DNA of 64,000 bases from Dysidea avara (lineage: Eukaryota > Porifera > Demospongiae > Dictyoceratida > Dysideidae). The stretch is taken from the NCBI RefSeq assembly GCF_963678975.1, contig NC_089282.1:186001-250000 (forward strand), given 5' to 3'. How positions within the stretch are numbered: position 1 is the first letter of the stretch; every line of letters begins with the position of its first letter. The position numbers were made by a program, and so were the translations under genes. The notes under the pieces are model-generated. The model was not told the origin of the DNA. It did no database searches and saw only the letters and a program-made list of their open reading frames with translations. Shown in pieces: positions 44,540 to 64,000 of this stretch.

Positions 44540-47163
44540 CTAAGAACGTCCTTTAGCTTGTTTCTGTCTCTCTTTCCTGGCCTTAACATGTGCAGGAGTG
44601 GGCAGTATCAGTTGTACAAAGAAGACAATAGCAAACAGGAAGAGCAATACCCCGAGGGCAATCAGCAGTACAGCCCACCACATATCCTCCACCCATTCTA
44701 TCACAGTGTCCACTGCGTCACTACCAAATAAGGCACCAGCTAGTCTTGATAATGCCCCCTCTGAGGCTGTTGGTCGACAGTTACCAAGGAAATCACAATA
44801 CCCTTCATTATCATTACACACTCCTCCAGGGGCCGTGGTCAGGCCATCATCGGGTAGTAGTGTACTGTAACAACAATACTATGACAACAACACACCTGGT
44901 AAACAGAGCTTACGCGTATTGTGGCAAGTTAGCCAAAACAGTAGTGGATGTACAAGTTCCATTGACATAGCAACACACACTACATTTCTCGTCTTTTGCA
45001 GAGCACTCACAGCCCTCCAGACCAAGAGCTATACAGTAAGATCCAGTACAAGTTCCATTTTCACAATAACTTCTGTTGCTATCACAAGGTCGATCACGTG
45101 AGGCTGGGGTGGGACAGGTGAAATTCATTCCAGTAACAGTTTGTTAAGGTGACTAACTGTCAGATGTGACCACACAGCAGCTATCTTATGTTAGTGTACA
45201 TAAAATACTCTACACACCCACAAACAAAATATATGCACCTTGTGAAACAATTTAGGTGCTATGAGTCAGAGCTACTGGAGGCAGGACTGATACACTGCAG
45301 GCCATGTCTCAAGGGCACAGATGTGGGCGGGTGCATGCACAAGTACACACACACACACACAAAACAAGGATATTTGCAGACAGATTCTTCTTGACACTCA
45401 GTTTCAGCCTGACATACAGTACTATTAGTAAGCAGTAGACAACTGGATGAGCAACATGGTCCCTGGGACGGGCTGCAAACAATACTAACTGGTAAGGTAC
45501 ATGATGGACAATCACAACAAGTGTCATTGTTGAATTCTCCACTAGCATCTCGTCCACAATCACACTCTTCACCATCTTCAACAATCTCATTACCACAAAT
45601 TGCTCCTTCGTTGGCTGTAGAGACATCATCATAATCAGCACACACACACACACACATACACACCAGTGAAACAGCCATTCACTGCATCCTGTCCTTTGCC
45701 AGTAATCAACCTTGTCATCATATCTCGGCTACACTGAGAGAAATCATCATTGTTAGGTTGAGAGCCAGTTGAGGCATGAGAGAACATGATGTAGTTCCCG
45801 CCATTTTCATCACCTGGACTACAACTGGTTGTCATATCGTGCTATAGTAGTGGTAACCATAGCAACAATAGGCAATAACCATTACAAACCTCAGAACCAA
45901 AATTATGTCCAATCTCATGAGCAAATGTCAACTGGACTACCAGTTGAGGGACTTCTCTTTCATAGTTCACAATAGTGACAATGCCAGTGTTAAGGGTCTG
46001 TGGTCCTGGTCGAACATTCTCACAAATACCACCAACTGATCCCGAATTTGGCAATTTGCCAATATAAGCCAAGCCTAGTACTCCACCATCAAAATCCCTA
46101 GCTGTAAAACGATAAGACAAGCAAAAATCTGAATAGTCTGCTTGGGAATGGAAATCAAGGAAAGCCTCCACTCCAAGGTTAGGGCGATCAAATGGTGGAG
46201 AGGGTTCAGTTTCAACAATTAGATTGGCAATGGCAAATGTGATCCCTAATTGACCACCAAAGTTGGTTCTCTCATAAATCTCTCGAACAGCATCAACGTA
46301 TGCTGTCATAAAGCTGATGACAACTGCTTGTTTAAGTGAAGGATCATTACCAAGTTCACTTGTAATCATGTTGTAGTATTGATCATCAGCTATCACCTTT
46401 AGCTCACAGCGAGTATTGGTAGAGTTTGATTGTCGAGTGACACGTTTTTGTGATTTGGTGATGGTGCTCTTTTTGGCAAGGTGTTTGTAGATGTCTTCAT
46501 TGCTGTGTCCACATGTGCCCCCACCTTCCGGCATAACAACATCTGATGATCGATAAATCACTGAGTGAGCCTCTGTGCCACGGACATACCTGATAAAACA
46601 AGTCTCACGTTAAATCACATGACTTGGTAGCAACACACCGAGATGATGGCTCAATGAAGTAGGTCTCGTCTGAAGTGTGTATCTGTCCTGAGAACACGCC
46701 CATAGCCATGTTACCATGAACACGGACACTTGAGTCATCTGTGTACAGCCAGGCAATGACATACCTCACAAAGTTGTGGTTGACTCACCTTCGTCTACTC
46801 CATGATAAAGTAGCGACTTATAATGAGTCACTGGTTTGTCATCCACCATTACTACTGCGTCACTTGTTAAACTAGGAGAGCCCTGGTACAGGCGCAACTT
46901 GAACGAACGTCCAAGCGCGCTAAAGTGCAACTGTAAATGACTGGGGCCACTCGCTGAGCGAGTTAGCCGCGTGTGTTCATCCATTAATGCGTCAGAGTCA
47001 TAACTCAACGGCTCGTAGTGCTTAATGTAGTCATTCAGCCTGTTACCTAAACAACCACACCCCCAGAATAGTTACACTTTCCGCCTACAAACAACGTACC
47101 TTCGCTTCCAGTCACGATCAAACAGATCGTTACGAATATCACCAACAAGTTCTTACACATCAT
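44540..47163 (-). CDS. ADAM10-like transmembrane metalloprotease
   Basis: Exons: 47100-47163, 46789-47046, 46639-46738, 45890-46589, 45664-45841, 45361-45614, a 19-nt microexon 45276-45294, 44914-45103 and 44540-44864 (695 aa). Signal peptide 1-20; prodomain with NDYIKHYEPLSYD and a Cys167 switch; RVTR (190-193) as possible convertase site. The zinc site HEIGHNFGSEHD (365-376) is a complete HExxHxxGxxHD, and GGNYIMFSHAS is the Met-turn region. A disintegrin domain (ICGNEIVEDGEECDCG) and Cys-rich region follow, then a membrane span (650-675) and a cytoplasmic tail of only about 20 basic residues. ADAM10/Kuzbanian sheds Notch, Delta and other surface proteins; domain order and sequence fit it better than ADAM17. 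The short tail lacks the Pro-rich SH3 motifs of vertebrate ADAM10. The donor of exon 6 lies in a GT repeat, so that junction and the microexon are inferred; they keep frame and supply CISPAS, similar to the family's CPAS. Confidence 0.9.
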
Positions 47164-47304
47164 GTCAATTGGCAAGCCTTGTTTGGGGCGCGTGATTTTG
47201 TGTCCAAACTGGCTGCCGCCCTTGTAAGATATTTGGGTATCACGTGATAATTATAAACTTTCAAAGTGAACTTCCCAAACGAGTTTGTGAGAGCTAGTAG
47301 CTGA
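47164..47304. promoter_or_regulatory. Divergent promoter, ADAM10-like / Rab11 (141 bp)
   Basis: The two start codons face away from each other 141 bp apart, so a shared bidirectional promoter is very likely. A CCGCCCTTG-type GC patch (47215-47225) lies near the centre. No TATA box was recognised. Confidence 0.6.
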
Positions 47305-58955
<11,651 letters not shown>

Positions 58956-59057
58956 TAGTGTATTGTGTTGCAATTTTATCATCACTATACTAAAACATTT
59001 TGTTAATAGTAAGAAATAATTTTTGTCACAATAGTGTGTTAATAAAGTAGATGTGTG

Positions 59058-60834
59058 TTACAACATTACAAATTGTTCTGCAATGTTCTGTGCTAAGTCA
59101 AACATTTCTGACGTGTTCTGCAAGTTAAATATGATAGCCACTGCAACATCACTAGGGGGCATGCCTTGTGGATCACATGATGATGGGGGCAGGGCTAGCA
59201 CCAGTGCACTACTTGCACCAATAGCCTTTCCTGTATGACCAATGAAGGTGTATGATGGGGAAACCCCTGAAACATGGTCCTTATATGGCACTATCATCCA
59301 TCCCCAGCCGTAGTTGTACTTCTCACTCATCTTAGCAACTGTCTGCCACATCTTAGCAACAACATTTGGTGACAATATTGGGTTATTGCTGTCTTGTTTA
59401 CTTGCTGCAAGTAGGGCAGAGCCAAATTTGACTAGATCAGTTGCTGTAGAGATAAACCCACCCCCTGCCCACTTGTAAGAGTTATCTACGTAAGGAGCAT
59501 TACACAGTCTTCCTTGGTGGTCTTTTACATAATACCTGTGGTCATTGAAGAAAATCAGTTAACAAGATTTTTACACAAACAAATAATTTAAAGAATCAAC
59601 ATTTAAATATCAACTCTTACAGGAAGATGGCATGAACTATTAAAGATCAACAATCGATTTAATGGTATATCTAGAGGTGAGCCTGGGCATTTGGTACTGT
59701 ACTGGAGGATTGAAATAACAAACTCTAATAGAACAGTCACCAAATTTTTCTAGGACAAAATGACTGGACACCAGCTCCTCCTGTGGCAGACAAGGTTCAT
59801 ATAGCTAGTATTTAGGACAGCTAAATCTCAAGTCTTTATAAGTGAAGTGTAGCACCCTATCCAGAAACTAGTTTGTGTTGTGAAATCTATAGAAGAGGTC
59901 ATGTCCATAATTACAACAAGTGTTGGATGTGTTGTGTTAGCTACGTCACTAGAGGTAATTGGCTACATCACTAGGGGTAGTTGGTCACATAATTTATCTT
60001 AACATAAAGGACATGTCCCAAATCCTATACAAACCTTCACTTAACATCTGGTGCCATATTTGGTAGTGTAATCACACATCAAAGAGTTGTGATCATCCCT
60101 CACCTAGCACGATGCAGCAACAATGGAGTGTGTAGCTCTTCACTGGTGGAGGTCATGTTGAGAGGACGGAAGATTTGTTCTTTCATTATTCTAAGGAATG
60201 ATTGGCCCATAGCAGACTCTAATGCTGCACTGACCAATGTCCAGCCGTGAGTAGTATAATGGAAGCCACTGCCAGGAGCTAACACTAACTCATCATTAAC
60301 AAACAACTTCAAAGAGTCAGTCACATTATCATAATGTTCCGTGATGTGGTACTCTTTGCTGGAGAACTCATCCTTGTCAAAATGGTAGTGTCTCACTCCT
60401 GCCATGTGACTTAGTAACTGACGTATTGTCAACACAACTGGTACACCGCCCACTTTCTTCTCAGGGAAAGACGGTACGTATTTTTGTATAGGCGCATCAA
60501 AATCTAGTTTACCGTCCTGCCATGCTTTAGCCACAGCCACTGCAGTCAAACTCTTACTAATACTTGCTATCCTCATTGGAGTATCTTCACTACAAGGCAC
60601 ATTATTTTCCACATCAGCAAGGCCCAGTCCTTCGCTCCATACCACTTCGCCATTAACCGCCACTGCTACTACTGCTCCAGGAACGCCATAACGCATCATC
60701 GCAGTCTGCACCCGAATTCTGCTCTTAGCTATAGCATCATCGTAAGGATTGTCTTGTCGGAACCTAATATTTCTATTAACAGCATAAAACCCCAGCAATG
60801 ACCCGCATAGGACACCAGCTCGCAAATATTTCAT
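59058..60834 (-). CDS. LACTB: LACTB-like serine beta-lactamase-fold protein
   Basis: Two exons, 60104-60834 and 59058-59535, give 402 aa. The start is the ATG at 60832-60834; the frame upstream lacks another ATG. The N-terminus has a hydrophobic segment and Arg residues but few acids, suiting mitochondrial import. Penicillin-binding/beta-lactamase motifs are S91-I-S-K94 (catalytic Ser and Lys), a HYTTHGW segment in the Tyr-motif position, and HTGKAIGAS as the KTG-like box. LACTB is a filament-forming mitochondrial protein of the intermembrane space that affects lipid metabolism; it derives from bacterial class C enzymes. The protein is shorter than human LACTB (about 547 aa), mainly in the linker. 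It begins 57 bp after the KIF23 stop on the same strand and its stop is 102 bp from the Rab11 stop. Confidence 0.93.
60013..60078 (+). repeat. Short repeat family R2, copy 5
   Basis: ATGTCCCAAATCCTATACAA, ACCTTCACTTAACATCTGGT and GCCATATTTGGTAGTGTAAT lie in the LACTB intron 26 bp from an exon end. Confidence 0.65.
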
Positions 60835-60891
60835 TACACAATTTACAGTGATCACTAATTAGATTATACAGTTAACAATTGTGGGAGCGAG
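60835..60891 (-). promoter_or_regulatory. 57-bp KIF23-LACTB gap
   Basis: Only 57 bp separate the KIF23 stop from the LACTB start, with no AATAAA. LACTB's promoter and KIF23's polyadenylation signal must lie inside the neighbouring gene, or the two are made as one precursor. Confidence 0.5.
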
Positions 60892-63811
60892 TTATTTGAC
60901 TACCGCGTGTGTTAAGGCGGGACTTGATCCGGGATGATTCTCTATGGCTACAGCACACTATACAAACAACACATATTAATGATACATTTCACATGATAGT
61001 CACTCACTCTAGTTTCCACGTCTGTCCATGATCCAGTACTGTCACATGATCCACTACAATTATCACCATAGTAACGGTTGCCATTAGTTACAATGAGTTA
61101 GTGTACCTTGAGTCATCTTCCATAGCAACAGGTGGAGGTGTAGTTGCTTTGTCAGCAGCTTGTTGCCTGAGTGTTTCTACCGCAGTGAATTGTACACTGG
61201 CACCACCTCCAGCAGTACGAAACACACTACCCTTGTACAGCTGTGTTTGTATCTCTCCATCTGTGTCTTGTTGTTGATGTGTGAGACAATAACGACCTGC
61301 TGATCCAAGGTCCTTGCTTTTAGGGGCAGCCACTGTTCTCTTCTTGCGTTTAATCAACGGCTGTAACACCGTACCACTTTCAACTGATCCTGTTGGACGA
61401 TGGTCCAGCCAGTTCTCTGAGAAGGAACGTTTACGATGAGCATTAGAACGAACAGGAATGTTCAGTGGTTGATTGGATGACTCTGTAGTCTTGCCGGGTG
61501 ATGGTGGAGGGTGATCGACCATTGCCTGAACTTTACGTAGTTTCTCATCACTAGCATATAGTAGTCTATTCTTCTTAGCCAACTGCTTTGTCTAATAGTT
61601 GCAGCAGCCATTAACACAGAACCATTTAGTAAGTACCTACCATCTTTTCATATTTCTCTCGTTCCTGGCTCACAAATCCTTGCATGGACACCATCTTCTG
61701 TTTGCCTTGTGTCAACTGCAAATGTACGAGAGCACATGAGTTAGTTAGCCTCACCCACCTCACCTCTTCCTGTAACTCCTTCTGATTGTGCTGGTATGCC
61801 TGAGCAGTTCTCTCCAGCTGTTTGCTCTGTAGTAGGATAACATCATCACGTAAGGTAGTGAAATACCACATGATGAAAGAAATTGTCAACTTATCAACCA
61901 TTATTCATTGATAAGGTGAACCCATAAATTTTTCTGTACTGTTTACCTTCTTCATCGTTCTATCGAGCTCTTCTTGCAATCTGCTATTTTGTTTCTTAAT
62001 CTGACCAAATTGAGACCGCTGCTCTTCTAACTGGTGACTCAAATGACTGATCTGACGACTGGACTCCTCTCGTAACCGTGACAACTCCTTATCCCGGCCA
62101 GAGAGGTCACCAGACAATCTAGTCACTTGACCCTTCAGGTCACTATTCTGCTGGTCTTGTAACTCCATTAGTTGTTGTAGTTGTAACACTGTTAATAAGA
62201 CGGACAGTCATTGTATGTAAGTGTTCAACTGAGCCCTCAAACACATAACTGATGTATTGCAAGTTCTTGAGATTTGGAGTAGCTACTGCTTGATCAACCC
62301 GAAAATACAATACTTTTGACCAAGCAAATAATTCACCATGGCAAGTCATAAAGTACACAGTCTTTTATAGCATTGGAAATAACGGACCACAGACATGATA
62401 AGGGACCACAGGCACAATAACGGACCACAGACATGATAAGGGACCACAAGCACAATAAACACAAAGGTTGCATATTTAAGCACAATAAACACAAAGGTTG
62501 CATATTTAATCCCTCCTAAATTAGGGATTAATGTCCACCAGGTGTAGGCGACCATAGGCAGGAGGGTAGCCCCACCCCTAACTTATAGGACTATATTAAC
62601 CCTAAATATCATTCACACTGTACACCCTGTTTAAGAGGTTACTACACTTCTACTAGTTCAATTTTACAAATATCAACAAGTTCTCTGTTCACTTAAAGGC
62701 AATTAGTCCAATTACTGATTGAAAAATATGACACAGTGATTTGTAAGGTTATGTTACTCCATTATTATATACTCTTGGTATCAATTATTGAACTACCCTT
62801 AATAACCACTCCCCTAATTGTCATCCTTATTAATGCTATGCTAGCTAAACTTGGGGTATAACAGACTGAAAATTGTGCTGAGCATTATTCTAGGAAAAAA
62901 AGGTGCAGGATTTGACTTATCACATTTGCATGAGAAGATCGAGATACTCTAACAGAACAATCCCACAGAGCTAATTTGGAAGCTATTCACTATATGAAAG
63001 CAATACGATATGTCCCTCCATTACCCAGCCATCCATTATCCAAACATCAAAAAAGCAGAAATGACTGTTCTATTAGACTATTTTGTTCAAAATGTGTGTT
63101 GTGCGTATATAAATTGAACTTTTGATTATCTGAACACACTCAGGACTACCGTAAATCAGGAAACGTCAAAAAATTTTCATCACTGGTTGTATTGACAAAA
63201 ATTAGAACGATGAATTTTTAACTATACAAATAATTTACTCATAGAAATATTAACATATAGTAAAATTTTTTCACTTATTATGCTAGCGACAAAATATTTT
63301 ACATCACATTTTAATAGACGAAAATTTTCTACACCAAAATTTTCCTGATTTACAGTATGTATAGCCATGAACACTACAACAATATAATTAGTGAAATCCA
63401 ATGAAATCCAATCAGAGGTTGGTAAGCAAGTGGAGTAAATGTGTTCACCTTGAGATGACATTACAAATGGCTACTAACTTTTCTGCTGTTGTTCTGCTCT
63501 TAGCATCTGTCGTTGTTTGGAACGAGCCTCTAGCATAACCCTCAGTCTCCCAATGGCCTCCAGAGATAGGAACTGAGTACCACACACATTAACACTACTA
63601 CTGTTACAACAAGGATTACCTCTTCAATACTAAATGGTGGTAAGGCTAACTTGTATGGGTGTACCACAGGACCGTCAACTTCCGCCATACCCCTTGAGGC
63701 TAGGTTGGCAAGGCGACGTCCAGGAATTAACCCTTCCTTGTGCTCGGCAATATTTACAGTAGCTCGGTCAATAGCCACTTCTTGTGTTAGTTCAGCAAAT
63801 CTCATCACATG
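60892..63811 (-). CDS. KIF23: KIF23/MKLP1 kinesin-6, 3' part (motor missing)
   Basis: Eight exons: 63620-63811, 63479-63572, 61947-62188, 61764-61826, 61641-61715, 61107-61591, 61008-61053 and 60892-60957. They join in frame to 420 codons to a TAA at 60892-60894. The first exon carries the end of the motor domain, HVMRFAELTQEV, and its neck; a coiled coil of about 150 residues follows. The tail has RKRSFSENWLDH (the Aurora B/14-3-3 phospho-site region of MKLP1), CLTHQQQDTDGEIQTQLYKG, GGGASVQFTAVETL and a final WTDVETR/CAVAIE block, all in family order. With CYK4 this kinesin forms centralspindlin, which bundles midzone microtubules and directs cytokinesis. The motor exons lie beyond the right edge. 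Without the last two small exons the frame would end at 61088, but their match to the family shows that site is intronic. Confidence 0.95.
62218..62310 (+). mobile_element. Degenerate MITE M1 fragment
   Basis: GTTCAACTGAGCCCTCAAAC, CATAACTGATG, CTTGAGATTTGG and CTACTGCTTGA follow the order of the 5' half of M1 copy 2 (53949-54042). It lies in a KIF23 intron, 30 bp from an exon. Confidence 0.5.
62389..62510. repeat. Two short tandem arrays
   Basis: A unit of about 40 bp (ACGGACCACAGACATGATAA plus GGGACCACAGGCACAATA) is repeated twice, then CACAATAAACACAAAGGTTG plus CATATTTA twice. It lies in a KIF23 intron. Confidence 0.8.
62511..63478. other. KIF23 intron, dispersed motifs only
   Basis: It contains two copies of the ACTGTTCTATTAGA-type motif (62944-62963 inverse and 63063-63083). 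No exon or bounded element was recognised. Confidence 0.4.
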
Positions 63812-64000
63812 CTACACAACATATTATGTGTTTACCACATATGGGAAAACAACACATTAGGGTTATTACACATAATAATGATAATAACCATTTCTAGCAA
63901 CATCACATTATTGGCAATGTCTAAAGTAACTTATGCAATTAAAACGGATAGCATAATATAGGCCATGAGATATAACATTTTTTGAAGTTCTATGTGAAGG

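Noticed and set aside
61088-61106. Stop at 61088 as the end of KIF23
   Set aside because: Two further small exons with the conserved WTDVETR/CAVAIE tail splice in frame, so this stop is intronic.

Overview
The window is nuclear DNA of an animal. It holds intron-rich genes for metazoan families: a CELF RNA-binding protein, a Tudor/KH piRNA-pathway protein, an ADAM10-like sheddase, a receptor-type tyrosine phosphatase, Rab11, MKLP1/KIF23, fumarylacetoacetase, LACTB and a CARD protein. Exons are small, many introns are only 40-100 bp, neighbouring genes are 57-315 bp apart, and almost everything else is transposon debris and simple repeats. This mix of compact genes with a few very large transposon-filled introns fits an early-branching invertebrate such as a sponge. 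The species cannot be named from sequence alone, so 'sponge-like' is an inference. No prokaryotic or organellar features were seen.

Layout. 0.1-0.8 kb: small CARD gene (-). 0.8-7 kb: gene-poor stretch with interspersed repeats, a 780-bp inverted-repeat transposon carrying a fragment of a G-protein beta subunit exon, and a 1.35-kb (TG)n-rich satellite. 7.7-8.2 kb: last exons of an unidentified gene (+). 8.25-10.8 kb: transmembrane tyrosine phosphatase (-) whose WPD loop reads WPA. 12.4-30.5 kb: CELF (-, 10 exons), whose 14.2-kb last intron holds foldback elements, MITEs, a tandem 1.1-kb duplication and a decayed Helitron with 5'-type termini at both ends. 30.9-34.2 kb: TDRKH (+). 34.3-44.4 kb: FAH (-, 14 exons), with a Ty3/gypsy relic in one intron. 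44.5-47.2 kb: ADAM10-like protease (-). 47.3-59.0 kb: Rab11 (+), with a 9.7-kb repeat-filled intron. 59.1-60.8 kb: LACTB (-). 60.9-63.8 kb and beyond: 3' half of KIF23 (-).

Organisation. From 30 kb rightward the genes pair up head-to-head (CELF/TDRKH 315 bp, ADAM10/Rab11 141 bp) and tail-to-tail (TDRKH/FAH 105 bp, Rab11/LACTB 102 bp), so shared promoters and overlapping 3' ends are expected. KIF23 and LACTB lie in the same direction with only 57 bp between stop and start codons. The genes do not form one pathway; they are housekeeping and developmental functions packed together.

Method. Gene models were assembled by hand from splice signals, reading-frame continuity across every junction and remembered family sequences. 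All complete models close to an exact multiple of three. No database search was run.
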